The notes: generated by a model not told the origin, from the sequence alone. A stretch of 64,000 nucleotides of DNA from Timema cristinae (GCA_039000515.1 JBCFYV010000001.1:51009894-51073893), one strand, 5' to 3'. Shown: positions 33,209 through 48,200, numbered from the stretch's first letter. Program-made: numbers and translations.

Positions 33209-36200
33209 GTAACTAATTACTTTAATGCTCTTCTTTGATAACTAACTATTCAACTTAACCAATATGTTTAGTCTCTAACACTGAGATTTTGGCCTTTACA
33301 TCAGTTGAACATGACTGTTAACTATGGTACAGGCAAAGGAAAGCTACACGTCATTTCACTGATTTATCTTAAGGCCGCACCCTTAATGTTCCATTACAGT
33401 GTATTTTACCAAAATGTGGTAGTGTCAAACCATGTATAGATTGATAAGTGTGGTTAATTTTCTAACATTATGTTTCTAAAATAACAATTTATTTTAGTAA
33501 AATACCTCCTCCACCTTCCTCTTTCCTTCCACCATTCTTTCTCCTTTATTTGCTTCTATTATTCTCATCTCACTTGCATGCATTCTTTAATCTCCTCCCA
33601 GCTCTATCTTGGCCTCCCTTGCGGTCTTTTTCCATCCTAATTACATGCCCATACCATCTCATTCCTGCTTTCTCTACTCTTTCATGAAGATAAATAATTG
33701 ATCAATTATGTAAAAATGCTGTACCAAACACTTCAAAAGCCCCGTTCTTGGTTTTGTGGAAATAAAATTGCTAATCTTGACAAACAGAATACTAAATATA
33801 ATGTAGGGGATGTGGTATGATTGTGAAGGTGAATACACTATGTTGTTTGTTGTGTTTGCAGCAGTGAGAGCTCTAAGTCGCGGCTTAGCAACTCGAGTGG
33901 GAGCAGTGGCTATGGTGATAACCCATCTACCCTCAGCAGCCAGTGAGTGACTTCTTTTAATAGTCGTAGCCAGAACTGGGTGTTTGCATCAAACACTGCC
34001 TGAATCCAATCATGGATTTTTTGTTGTTGTAAATGTCCTCTATTAAAAGACAACTTTTTTTAAAAATAATATATACAATTTAAGTAGCCTACTTTCATTT
34101 ATCCTATAATTAAATTCATGCAGTGAAATTTCATTGTGTTTCTTTTAGTGTATCAAAAGTAAGGTTTTTTTAAAAAAAAACATAGTTTTACTTTTAAAAT
34201 TCATAATTAAAAAAAAAGGTAAGTTTTATTTTGTAAACCACACATATTACAGCGTGTCCAGTGACCTGGAAAACTTGGAAAAGTCAGGACATTTTAAAAT
34301 ATAGTTTGGCTGAACACACTGTATTATTAACTTGCAACTTAACCAATAATCTACAAATGTTCTACTCAGGTAGCTGACACTTGTATTGAATCATCCGATA
34401 AATTTTAAACCATTTTAATTCACAATAGATTTAAATAAACATTAGGAATGGGTGACTGCCATTCACAAATATTCTTTTAAATATTTGTCGGAATGGTCAT
34501 TTGGATATAGACATCAAAATTGGGATCTGTGGAATACATTGCCAATTCTTTACCACTAAACTATCCAGGCTCATCTTGTGTCCAAAGGCATAGTCTGTGA
34601 TGGACATGCTGAGACTATAAAGTCAATTTGAGCCAAGTATGTATCAAAGGTTCGGTTCTAAAATCTGATAACTCTCAGTTCACTAATGGTAGACTTAGCA
34701 CTCAGAGGGAACCTCTTATTGGTCCACACCCCCAAGGAAACCTTGAAGACAAGGGATATCTAATGGATCTCCCCAGGCAGTTATTTTTAACATTCATTGC
34801 CTTGATAAGAGGGAACTCTCTTCGTTTCCATCTTTATTCTCATCATCTTTTCCTCTTCTCTCTCTCACTCACACCACTCTTTTTTACAGGGCACCATTTC
34901 TTCAGCCCTTAATAGCGAAGTGTGTTTGTTTGGTTGGCAGCAATGGTGTTACTCCTCAAGATCCAGAAATGAAGCGTATCAAGAAGAAGGAACACAAGAA
35001 GAAGAAACATAAAGGTGGTGGATGTGATGCGTCTGAACAGGAGACGATAATTAGTAGCGAGTACAGTTGTAGCTCTCACAAAGTCTTAGGGACATCCAGA
35101 GAGGGGCCAAACTGTCCAGACTCTGACCATCATCCAGGGTGGCTCCAAGTTCAGGTGATTTATATTACACTCATGGAGGCTACCAAAAGGGTAAACTTGG
35201 AAAATATCAAGGAATTTAATGAAAAATAAGGGACTTTTAAATACGTGGCTAAAATTACATTAATATCTCACCTAAACATTAAAACAAAATTGATAGATTT
35301 GGTTTCTTGTATGCTAACAAAATTGTTTTACCTAGATATGGTCTTTAAATATAAGTTGGCTCTTTATGCCATTAGACCACATTTACCCAATGCCACAAAT
35401 AATACCTTATTATTTATTACCTTATTATAGAAATGTCGATGTGTATTATCTGCAAGCATTTTTTTCTTCTTCCTAAAGTGAGTAGCTGAATGGTTTAAGG
35501 CATCATTTTCGTGATATGCTGGCCTACTGAAAATGAAGCAACCGAGGTTTAAATTCTGGTCAGATCTACTGAGGGTGGTTTTTCTAAATGGTTTCCAACT
35601 CTCTTACCACAAAAAATAATTCCTTCCTGATCCCTAACCTATTAGAGTAAATATCACATATGTGTAGAACATAAACAGGTAGTATGCTGTGGTGATTAAG
35701 AAAAGTGATTGATATAATAAATGGGAAAATGACTAATTCACCAAGGAAACAAGATAAGTCAGAAGAAATTGAAAATAGTTTTCTGTATAAGTGAGGGAAT
35801 GGTATAACATAATTTTTGTAGCCACTCTGACACTACCTCATACCTGATGGGAGAACCTTTTTATGCTCTACATTAGGGGTATGCGAGCTTGTTTTTTTTA
35901 TTCGAGTCGAGTATTTCTGAAAGCTCCTGAGTTCGAGTATATTAATCATTTTAAAATGTTAAAGTATATTAAAAATCATGTTCTTAAAATATGAATTACA
36001 TTAATTTTTATAAATGCTTTTGAAAAAAAAAAAAGTTAAACAATGGAAATATCGGTTTTTAAATTGGAAATAACACTTACAAAACACAATTTAAAAATAG
36101 GAACAACACTCAAATAAAAATCTAATAAAAATATTATTAAAATGGTTTCACACTCATGTCTTTAAGGACATTAAAATCACACCAACAATAATTATAGGAA

Positions 36201-39200
36201 AAAAGTTAATAAAATTGATAATTGCTTGATGGCTTGGAAATGTATAACAAGACAGTGTAGAAACACACTACAATACTGTAAAGTGATAGTGAAGGAAGTC
36301 AACCTGAAAGTATAGTTAGGTTAGGCCTGGATAAGAACAAACACACTTCTTTCTTCATGTCTTCTTAAACTTTTACACTTCCCACTTCTTCAAACTTCCA
36401 CAGTTGCACATTTGTTTTAATTTTCGGGAATATTACTTTTTCACTCTTCATATGAAAAATAAATATTTCCAAAAATTCAAAACAATGTGCAACTGTGGAA
36501 ATTTGAAAAAGTAGTAAGTTTAAAAGTGTAGAAAGAAAATAGAGAAGTTGTATGTTTATATCCAGGCCTAACCTAACTATCCTTTCAGGTTAGCTTCCTT
36601 CACTATCACTTTACAGTATTGTAGAGAACGGGTAGTAAGATGCGGTGATAATAATAATAATAATAATAATAGTATTGTAGAGTGTTTCTACACTGTCATG
36701 ATAAAAAGTTAGTAAAATTGACATTTTATAAGCTAATATTTTCCCAAAATATACTTTAATAACTTAATTTATCCTATAAGAAAACGTAAAAATCATAAAC
36801 AGAAATTTGAAGTGTCTTTAGTGTAATCGTGTATTATCACATCTTTTCCATTTCCATTCCTTTATGCACAGCTGTACATGCGCGTTGTACGGGCTCTCAT
36901 TAGACATTTTATTGAGAAATTTACTTCAATTCAACTTTTAATGCCTATAAAAGTTGATGCTGAGACTTTAAAATTAAAAATAATATGACTAAAATAATAT
37001 TTCTGGCAAACAATATGAAATAGTAAATGCATTTTTATTATAAATAAGTTTGGTAAAATATGTATGCAAAAAATAAGATCAACATTGATTTTGAACAGGA
37101 TAACCAATATAATTCTATAACTAAATAGTTATTAAACTAGAGCTAGTTTTGTAGCTAAATGCATTAATTAATACGAGTTTTAAATATTTTAAGTTTGAAA
37201 ACATTTAGTATGATAATATATTCTTGATATTTAATTTAACATAAATTATTATTTTAGAAAGAGACCTGGTTAAAATAGTAAAAATCATTCAATTATTTGG
37301 TAATCTTCTTAGCTATTTCTATTTTCATTGCTTTGTCATGGCAACACAAGTAAACAATGCCAATTAAGTACAATTCAAAATGGACGACAATATTGAATAA
37401 ATTTACCGGTCATTGGTGGTTTTAAAGCTCTATTACGTTATTAATTTGAAAATTGAAATTAATTTTTAACAATTTGTTAAGCGCCCGAATGATTTATAAG
37501 TGAAAATTCCGATATCTCAAATAGACTATGTTTACTATCGCATTTAAAAAATTGATTATTAATTACATCAATTGGAATCTCGAAAATGACGAGCCTACAA
37601 AACTCTCGAGCTTAAGCGACGAGCCCGGAATACGAGTACTCGTAGAGCCCTATTCTACATCACTAATCTCACTCTAAATCTACTGGAGTCGAGAAATTTT
37701 TCAGTAACTGTTCTGTTGATCACATTCTGCAAAATGTTAGGTTTATTATTATTAATATAGCTATATTACTCATCATCAACAACTGTTTACAGCCTGTGGC
37801 CGGGTCACTTAAGTAAAATGCCTCCATCTTCCTCGATCCTTCCTCCATTCTTCTCCTTTAATTTCTTCCATTCTTCTTTTCTCACTTGAACACTTTTTGC
37901 TATTTGCTCCTCCTGTTTGTTTCTTGGTCTCCTCTGCTTTTTTTTCCCACATACTTCATTTCCAACCCTTTCTTTGGCATTCTCTCTTTTTCCATCCTCA
38001 TTACATGTCCATAATATGGGCAGATAGAATACTAACACTTTCTTAATATAGAAATCATCTTGTTAAATATTTTAAGCATATTCTCTTATTTTTAAAGAAC
38101 AAACTTGCAGCTTAAAATACCTGTGCAGCACAAGGTATAGTAAAATAGTACCATAGAGCTTCACAAATGTATACCTGGGGGTTTTCAACCTTAATTTAGG
38201 TCAAGCAATAATTGAGATGGTTTTTATTTAGTTCCTGAATGTTCAAGTTGGTGAAGTTTGATAAACATTGCATGGGCTAGTTAACTGTTAACCTCTGGCT
38301 ATTCGTGACAAGACAAATTTGATGGGATTGTTACTGACAAGACTTGATGGGATGGTTACTGGTAAACTGTCCCCTCCCCCTAACTATCCACTCGAGCCAC
38401 TACACACGCAATAAGGTAGTGTCAGTCTGTGCCTGTAACCCAAATGGGCACCAAGGAGCGGCTTAAAAAAGGTAATGGATGTATGTTTTTTAATTTCATT
38501 TAAAGGGCAAGATTGGCTGGTCTAGGCTATCTTCATTTAATCATTATAATGTACAGTTATGAGAAAGTTAGAATATAGATTAAATGTAATTACATTTGTG
38601 GGAATGAGAAACAATTTAGGGAAAACTATTAGATGATCTTAGTGTTTAGTCTGCATGCCCAATGGTGTAAATAAATTTGATACTAAATGGGGGGAGGAGG
38701 GGATTCTAATACAGGTTCATAAAATCTAGCCTGCACTGAAAAAAACCACTTACTAAACTCGAACAATTTGGTTGGAATGATTTTGTATTGTGTATTGGAT
38801 ATCTGATAAGAACTAATACTGTTTCTTGCAGATATTGACAAGACAGATCAACTGCCCAGTGTTGATCCAGCGAGTGTGGAAAAAACCCCACAGAATCAGG
38901 TCACGAGGCAGGCACAAGAACTGCTTACTCCAAGTCAGGTAAGGTGGAACTTGCTTCATTATTTCTAACAGTTGTGTGAAAGTCAATTTTCAAATGTGAA
39001 GTTGAAATAATGTAAATAAAACTATCTAATTTTTCTACCAATCATTGAAAGGAGGATAAAAAGGCAAGACTTACAAATTGTAGGTTTAAAAAGCCTTGTT
39101 AGTGTTAAGTGATAAAGAACACCAGCCTTCTTTCAATATTCAGTTTAAAAAACTGTTTGGTGACATTTTTCGTTTTTATTTTATAGTTATAAATGCAGCT

Positions 39201-42200
39201 AGTTGCATTTAAAATCCAAACTCATGATTTTTAAATATACTAATTATAAAAATAATAATTGCCTGATGGCTTGGAAATTAGGGCTCTGCGAGTACTAATA
39301 TTTCAAGCTTCTAGCCGAGCTCATCCTTAAAGCTCAAGATCAAGATCGAAAGTCGACTCAAAACTCGGGAGCTTTTAGAAATACTCAACTCGAGTTTGAA
39401 TCGAATGAAAACACACAAGTTCGCAGCCCCCTATTGGAAATATATTTAAAACAGTTTATTTGGAATAGAGCACTAGGCTAAATCATGGTTTAGATTAGGA
39501 GGGATAGCCAGCACACTTACTTTGGTGATACTGAAGCAGAAATTGTTTAGATAGAACACTAAATAAAAAACACACAAACACATTTTTAAGGACAAGCTTT
39601 CACTGTCACAGACAGCTTCATCAGGTCAAGAGAGTAGACTGATACTCTTGGTTGAACTGCCAGGTTGACTGTTCACAGCAGATTGTTTTTTCAGTTATGA
39701 TATCACTGTATAAATGGCAGCACTATGAATAAATAAATAAATAGATAGTAAAACTAAAAGTTGTGTTATATACTGTATTATTATTGTGACAGTGAATGTA
39801 ATAATAAGTGTGCTGGTAGGAAGGAGAGGAATTACCTAAGGTTGAGGTTAGGGGCTTCTCTGGATTTGATGATATATTGATGGGCCAGTTCCCATATCCT
39901 TAGTTGTGAAGGGTTGCATATTTCTTTGTTCAGGGATTTGACCACCTTGGTTATGTCACAGTAATTAAAACCCAGATTATGGGTTTCAGCATGTGATGGT
40001 ACAGGCTTATCTTTATTTTTCATTTTTGTGTCATGACGATGACCATTCATTCTATTTCTTAGTGTTTCTGTTGTCAGACCAATGTGTTGTGCTTGGCACT
40101 GGTTGCATTCCAGTTGGTAGATGAGGTTTTCAGAATCGCAAATATGGTGGCCTTTTATAGGATAATTTACTTTAGTTATGTTGCTGGAGAATTAATTTGT
40201 TGGTTTATGTATTGTGCAGGTTTTGCAGGGGGTGTGGTTGCAGGGAAAGGAACCTGACATTTGTTTGGGTTCGGGTTGAATAGTGAGGTCGGCAGTTTAG
40301 GTTTTACAAGTAAGTTGCGTAGATTGGCTGGTTGTTTATAGGTTACTTTTGGAGGTTCCTTGAAGACAAGTTGTGTAGTGGTGGAGGATTGTAGTATGGG
40401 GAAACCTGTTTTCAAGAGATTGTTGAGTTTGTGGAGTCCGGGGTGGTATGTAATGACCAGAGGGATGATGTTGTTTGTTCCTGTTGATGTGGGCCCCGAT
40501 ATTTTGAGCTCTGTCTATTTGACTACACACCAGTGCTTTGGGGTAGCCTCTGTTCATAGAAGCATGTCGCAGTTTTTTATTGTATTGTAAAAGGTCATTG
40601 TGGTCGGAGAAGAACGGTGTGTACCTCTATAGTAATGGAACATAAGTGAGAGGGAAGGAAGCCAATCTGAAAGGTTAGCTGGCTTGGTCTTTGATAGGAA
40701 ATAAATAAACTTATCTCTTCATTTCTTGATACACTCATCACACTTTCTTCTTCTTACCACATTCACAGTTACTAATTATTTTATATTTTCAGAAATATTC
40801 CATTTTCATAGTAAGAAAGATATAAAACAAAAACATAAACCCTGAATTTCTTTAGCTTTGTACACCCTTACTGTTATCAGTAGAGGTGTACGAAGTCCAC
40901 TTTTTCTCAATTTGAAGCAAACTTGAATCAAATATATGAAATATTCTTGAACCTGAGTCAAAGTTTCAATATTTTTGGTTAGTTGTTTTATGCTTTGGAA
41001 CAATATTATTCTTTATTTACTTACTTAAATGTATGAATTAAAATTACTTACAAACAATTTTCAATGAAAAATATTTCATTCTAATTTGATAACCCAAACT
41101 ATTATTACAATGTACAATTCTATTGCTTCAGCTTATTTCATAAGATTATTAATTTTTAATACACATAATATTTAAAAAAGGTGACAAATGAACATAAATG
41201 GAATATTTTACCTGACAATATTTTTTATTGGTGAAGCTGATATTTTTTATCAAAGTGAAACAGTTGAAAAAATATTTTTTTCCAAAGCCAAGTCAAGTTT
41301 TTGAACTTTTGCATCCCCCGAGTTATCAGTTTAAGTGATATAATAGTAAAATGTTTTGTTTGATCTTAATAAGTCCATTTTTTTTATTTGTTGTCATGGA
41401 CATTTATAAGACTTTCATTTATAAGACTAGCTTAGCACTGACACTTGGTGAGAGTTTGGAACTATCGTTTATAGTTTACAAGATGCAGGTAGTCATGCAC
41501 TTGTTTAATGAAGAGGTGGGAGGTGTAGGTTTGCTATACCATAGCCTCGAAATGGGTACATGACTGGCGAGACTTGTGAATGGCCCATTTATCTCTGTAA
41601 GGAAAACCTTTTTTTGTTTTATGGAGTAATTGTGTTATATTTGGAAGAAGGTATATGAAAGGTAGATAGAAACATATAAAAGGGACGAATACAATATATG
41701 GTTTTTACAGTGAAAAGAAGAACACAGTTCACACAATACTCTGCTGCCATTGGACAAAGAGGCAAAGTAAAGAAAATCGATCCTTACCGCCTAATCCCTG
41801 ACCTAGGTTTCATTCTATCGGAACTCATCAGGGAGGAATGTGAAACGCGCAACACAATTCCTAAAAGAGGTCGAAAAAAAAAAAACTCATTTAGAAGCTT
41901 TGTTCAACAAACTATTGGTAAAAATTGTCTGGTCTGGTTTTTCAGTGCCCCCCCTCCAATACCTACAGCTGTGTGGAGACTTGTGTTAACAAGTTCTCTG
42001 CAGGTGTGTCCATGCAACAAGGCACAGTCATCTACACTACTGGACCCCTCACAGACATACTCGGCTTTCCCGAAGACATGTGGGTGGGACGTTCTTTCAT
42101 TGACTTTGTCCATCCTAAGGACCGGACTGTGCTCACCGCATTCATCACTGCAAGAGTAGCCAACATAATCACAAGCTCTTTTGATAGTGGTGAGCCAATT

Positions 42201-45200
42201 ACAGGACTTAACTGTATTTCAGGGGTGTAAATGATACAAAGATTCATATACTTTGACATAATTTTGAATAGCCATCGATTTTTGATATACTTGAAAAGTT
42301 TTGTCTTTGCTTGGACTTTTTTTGGCTATGATAAATAAGATTGATATCTAAAATACCAATTGATTTGTAATTTTTATTAATTTGTGCTGCTGTATGGTTA
42401 ATTAAGGGTATCAGGTCTGCTTGTTATGTTTGCTCTAAAATGGGTTGCTCTAAACTACTACCAAGTAACATGACATGTATTTGGAAGACGGTACAGGAAA
42501 GGTGGATGGAAAACAAATGAAAGGGACCAACACAATAGGGCTTTTACACTGAAAAGGAGAATGAAGTTAACACTTTACATTGCTTCCACTGGACAAAGAG
42601 GTAATGGCTGCCCCTTGAAGAAAACCCATTGTTACACCACTGTAAAGTGTGAACTGTGTTCTTCTTTTCTTGTAAAAGCCATATTGTGTTAGTTCCTTTA
42701 ATATGTTTTTAGCCATCTATCTGCTACCTTCATCCAAATACGTATTAAAAATACCTCATAGCAGTGAAAAGAGGTTTTCTTTAAAGAAATCAAAGCATCA
42801 TGATAGTTATACAAAAATAATTCAGACTAAAACTTTGAAATTTCTTATATTTATTTTTCACGTATCTGACATTTGTTGCCGTTGGTTTTAACCAAAGATA
42901 AATATTTTATTTACGGTTATACAAGTATACACATAGTGACTGTGTACACTTCCAAAAAGCTATAAATTCACTAGAAAAATCAGGTTTTCTTTGAAAGCTA
43001 CTATTTTTGTCAATATCCTGGACAACTAACCTTTAAAATAAGTGGTTGCTTGTCAAAATTATCTCAGCCGTTTTCTCTTAGTTTCAATTACTGGAAATGG
43101 GCTTATCAAATAGCATGCATAGAGTTTTTTCTATAGAAACTTAAGAATTAGTTCATAATGCGAAAAAAATCATAGTTGAAGAAAAACCCATACACTAAAT
43201 TATTATGGTAATAAATGTTTTCTAGGATTCTGATTTAAGGATTGTCGTTAAAACTAAAATTAGATTTGAGATGAAGTGGATCTGAATCATCTTTAGAATA
43301 AAGTTTTGTTTTTGTTCTTTTTCTAGCAGAGATTGTACGCAACAAGGATCTTATTTTCTGTTCTTTGCGGCAATACCGCGGTCTGCGCTCCAGTGGCTTT
43401 GGGGTTACAGAGAAGAAGGTGACATACTTACCTTTCCAGCTGACCTTGAACTTCATAGGTCCTGCTCCAAGCAAGGAGGACTTCATCCTGCTAGTCACTG
43501 CCACTCCAGTTACTTCTATTTACAAATGTATGTATTGTAATATACTCAACTTGCAGTGTATAGTATTGTTAGTTTCAACTTGTTTTGCTTGTTGGGAGCT
43601 GGAATCTTGGGGGTTGGGTAAGATAACTGTAACCTGAGTATTTAGTAGCACCAGCGGCACAGATCCCCATAGCCGGTTCTTAATACTGCATATAGCTGCA
43701 CTCTCATACTCACATTGTCCATTTGTACACAAGCTTCCTCCTCACATAAACTTATCCATGAATATTTTAAACAACCAAGGAGACATAACAGAACCTTGTC
43801 CAACACCCTGTTCAATGTCAAATTATTTGATCAAAGCTCCATCCACCTTAACACACTTTGCTTCCCTCATACGCCGCCTTAATTGCATTTACCAACCATG
43901 CATCGACACCATACTCTCTCCAAACATTCCATAATATGCTCCTATTCACACGATAGTACAGATCAACAAATACACACTACATTTTCTTTCTTACTGCCGT
44001 ATGGATATGAATATATGAATTTTTGCAAATCAACCATCCTGTTGCAGTCACCTTATCATTAGTTCGGGTGTTTTAGTTATAGACCACTGCTTTGCAGTGA
44101 CATGTCAATAATTTACTAACAAGGACTTTGCATGTAAAGATAAACAGGGGCGCCAGGGATAGACACAACTCATCATGCCCCCATCATGTTTGTATGCATC
44201 CCCTGAAAGTAAACATTTCAAGTGACAGCAATATAAATTGTGAAATTTATTGTTCTTTTCGTTGTAAAAACTAAACTGTGCTAATTACCTTTTATATGTT
44301 TCAATCCCTATTTTATGTACTTCCACATTTATCAAATTAAATGTGCCTAAAAAGTCAATATAAATTTTTCTTAAAAGGAATTAATGGTATGATGTCCATA
44401 TGATTGTGCCCACAGGTCCAGATGAAATACACACGTCTTCCAAGTTTGTGACACATCAATTGTCCGATATGTCATTGAGCCATGTGGACCCTGAAGTTGT
44501 GACTCACATGGGTTACTTTCCCCAAGACATGTTGAATCGTTCGATATTTGATTTCTACCATCCAGAGGATCTGCCTTTCTTCAAGGAGGTGTATCAGACG
44601 AGTTAGTGGATTGTTTCATCACATTTCTTCTGTGCTCAACACAAGGACACTTTATTAGAGTTTCTTGTTAATGTTGAGAGCGTGCAGATGGCTCGCAACT
44701 CACTAGACTAAAGAAAGTAGGACAGATACAATATGTGCAGATCTGCTGATACTTAAGCCTCCAATAAATGAACAAACTTGAACCAGTTTGTTAGCTCTAG
44801 CAATTTCATTTGCTAAGAATATGGTACTATATTATATTTCTGGTATGAAGATAGTTATTTAACATTTAAAAAAGTCACTACTTTCATATATTCATACATC
44901 AAGTTATGTGATCTAGGGCTTTAACTTTTGATCAACATTACCAACACCCCCACTAACAAGTATGTTTATTGCTTTAGTTACTATCTACAGTATACAGGTC
45001 CCTATAGGTTAAAACTGTGTACAAGCGGTAGGACTTTTAAACATTTTAAAATTACTTTTCCAAATAATGGACACTTCTTAATAACAAGCATTTTTTTGGT
45101 CCTGGAAGGTGTCTGCTACTAAGAGATTTCACTGTATATACATGCTTAATATGTTCAGATTTGTTCGGCTCTTTCAGCAATTTTTTGACATATCACACTC

Positions 45201-48200
45201 AGCAGCTGAGTCCAAGAATAGCTTTGGTCGCCATTTTATTATCATTAACTCAGTAATACAGCATTTGTACACTCAGGTTATCTCTGTATTCTGGTAATTT
45301 TCCAAAATCTAAAGCTTTTTAAATTTATTATGCTACGTCAAAATTTATTTAAATAAATCTTATTGAAATTTTCAAATTCTATGTTTGATGTGTATAATAT
45401 GTTTGTGGACAGAGGCTACCAATTTAAAAAAAGTTAAACCCTTGCATATGGTATATATTGCGCAATGCATATGAGACACAAACAAACTCTAATTTTATTT
45501 ATATAGATGATATTTAAAAAATGGATATGTTCAACTTCTCACTGGAGGTCTGGAACTGTTTGAGGGACTACTGTACTTGTGATTATTGGTGTGCTTAATG
45601 TTACTTTATTCTTTTATTGCTCTAGTTATGAAGAAGAAGGGACCACCATTCCGCAGTAAGCCATACAGATTCCGAGTGCATAATGGTAGCTTTGTTCTTA
45701 TTGAGACAGAGTGGTCAAGTTTTGTTAACCCCTGGTCCAAGAAACTAGAACTAATTGTTGGCCAGCACAGCATTTTCAAGGTTTGTGTTCAGGGGTTGGT
45801 TGAGTTCAAATGGCCATAAGATTCCAATTTTATCATCAAATTATTTTATTATTTACGAAATTATAATTCAGAATAAATAGATACAAGATTTAAATGAAAT
45901 TAAAAAGAATTAGGCACAGGACTTATTGAGATGTGATTTAGCAAAAAATTTAAAATACATACTGGCACAACAACATGAAACAATATACAGGTTTTTGACC
46001 TTACAACATATATAACATTAAGGAAACATTTAACATGTTAAAAAATATGTAAAATTATTTGATCTATAAAATGTTATATGTTATGGTCATAAACATTTTT
46101 TATAAGACATGATTTACACAATATAGAATTTAAGTCAAAATTGGATGATGCTGGAAGATTGTAACGTTGGTAATAAAGTTCATGAAAATTAAAGAGAATT
46201 ATTTCCTTATCTGAGTTCATCAAGGGAACTGAATTGCATCCACTCTAAATGCTCTGCCCTTCAGTAAACTACCCCTAAATTTATAGTCTAGAGATTAGGG
46301 ATGGAGGGGAATGGCTTTTTTATTTCGGGACGGGAACGGGACTGGAAACGAGTCAAAATATTGGGACTCGGGACATGAATGAAAGATTTTAAAATTTCTC
46401 TTTAGAATAATCTTAGACCTAAAATATATGGATTTCTAAACTAATATGATAAGACTGGTTAAAGCTATAATATTTAAACCAACTTCGATGGCTGAATGGT
46501 CTAAGGCATGGACTAGACTGCCAATATTCTTAAAAAATGCTTGTTTTTTTCTTTAATTCTTTATGGTATTCTACCTATTTATCATTTATTCTAATCTTAC
46601 ATTAAGATTTTCATGTGACTGCTAGATAAGCCACTGGATCTGTTTTTAACACAAATATACATTGAGTTGTGTGATCTGCAGCTGTCAATATCAATAACTA
46701 TAAAATAACATTAATAAAATAGTAAAATGTTATCACTTTTGGCTTGAAAAGACAGTTTTTATTTTCTAAAAGGCCCTTCTTATAAAAATTGAACTGTGAA
46801 AAACATGGCACAATCAAAGATACACCTAGTTTGCGAGCTCTGATGTATTATCTCTGTAATGTTGTATTTAAATTTTTATGTGGTCAACCTCAGTGGTCTT
46901 GAGATAAAGTGTACGCCTTTGGACCTAATGTTGGTGGATTCAAACCCAGATGGGGTAGACTGATTTTTCTTGAACAATAAAAAAAAACCATTGCGAAACT
47001 TCCTTTGGAGGGGAAGTCAAGTTGTTGGTCTCATCTTGATTGTGGCATGTAAAAGAACCCTGGAAGATATGTGATAATACCCTTCCCTGCAAAACTAGTT
47101 GGACCTTTAACTCTCGCTCATAGATATTCTTGTGTGCTGATATAATCAGTCAATTCAAAATGTGCACGTTAAACACCTCAAATAAATGAAAAAAAACCCT
47201 TATTTTGTGAGTGTTGTTGGTTATTTCTAGGGGCCAACCAACCCTGATGTGTTTGCAGAACGACCTGAGAATACATCTCCACAGATATCTGAGGAATTGT
47301 TGAAACAGAGCAAGGTCATTCAGGATGAGATAATTTGCCTTCTCACAGAGGTAAGGGACTCATCGAACACAATACTATTACATCTTCACCAACAAACTGG
47401 TTATAAAAATAGAAAATACAAAAAAAAATCATTATTTCCCTTTTCCCCAGCAGAAACACACCTAATTTACACCAGTCAATCAATTATATAAAGCCTTTCT
47501 GTTTTTTGTTTTTTTTAAAGGCCAAAACAACATTTATTATATCTATTGAATTAATTTGGTGAATAATAATTTTGAAACACTAATACTAACCTGTGAAATT
47601 TTCATTGACAATAACATATTCACACATTATATCCAAATATTTTAACTTCGAAACACTTTTAATCAGATACCCATGAGTACTCAAATTTAAATATTCGAGT
47701 AGGACTTTATATAGTTACTCGTGAATTGAGAACTTAAGCTCGATAGATTGGGCTCAGAAATTTAGAGCTTCACTGTAAAATGCTATTTATTTGCTATGTA
47801 TTGTCTACATGGTGAGGAATGACTCTTAATTTATAGGCTATCAAGTGTGGAACTGATGGGAACTGACAGCTGTAAAAAGTCACCATATATCTCATGTATC
47901 CATTCAGTAAACTGTATGATCTACATGATCATGCGTTCAGCTGGTGTCATGTTTGGCAATAAAAACTTTCGCAACAAACCATATTGGTTTTTAAGCTACT
48001 AATTCCTTTTCTTTTAATCCTTTTTACATGATTTAAACACAAAATTATTAAAATAACATTTGGGCTGTTTCATTTTCATGGAAGCGGCATCTGTGGCTCA
48101 CTTAAAAATGTTTTGCAAATGAGTGCTTCTAAAAACCCACCTTCGGTGGCCACTTGGTCTAACGTGCTACTCTCGCAGTAGACCAGACTGCAGATAACGG

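Larger units (their letters stand above)
35015..38831 (+). other. period intron 3
   Basis: A 3.8-kb intron holding a SINE, the 1.78-kb hAT-like element and a LINE fragment. The first 140 bases remain open in the PER frame and could be exonic. From 38026 to 38831 I see only AT-rich sequence plus a short tRNA-SINE-like tail near 38400-38470. Confidence 0.6.
38939..41945 (+). other. period intron 4
   Basis: A 3.0-kb intron containing the Penelope-like fragment, a 441-bp hAT MITE and a copy of a dispersed 'tatttggaagaaggta' repeat. The first 300 bases and 39241-39450 (a degenerate 'gagctcg/cgagtact' hAT-end fragment) show nothing else. Confidence 0.75.

Noticed and set aside
40360..40590. Plus-strand open frame in intron 4 (and the similar minus frame at 53772-54101)
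   Set aside because: Antisense shadows of the Penelope-like coding region.
41698..42159. 153-codon + strand open frame over the PAS-A exon
   Set aside because: It is in a different frame from PER; the overlap with exon 5 is a shadow and its upstream part is dispersed repeat E.
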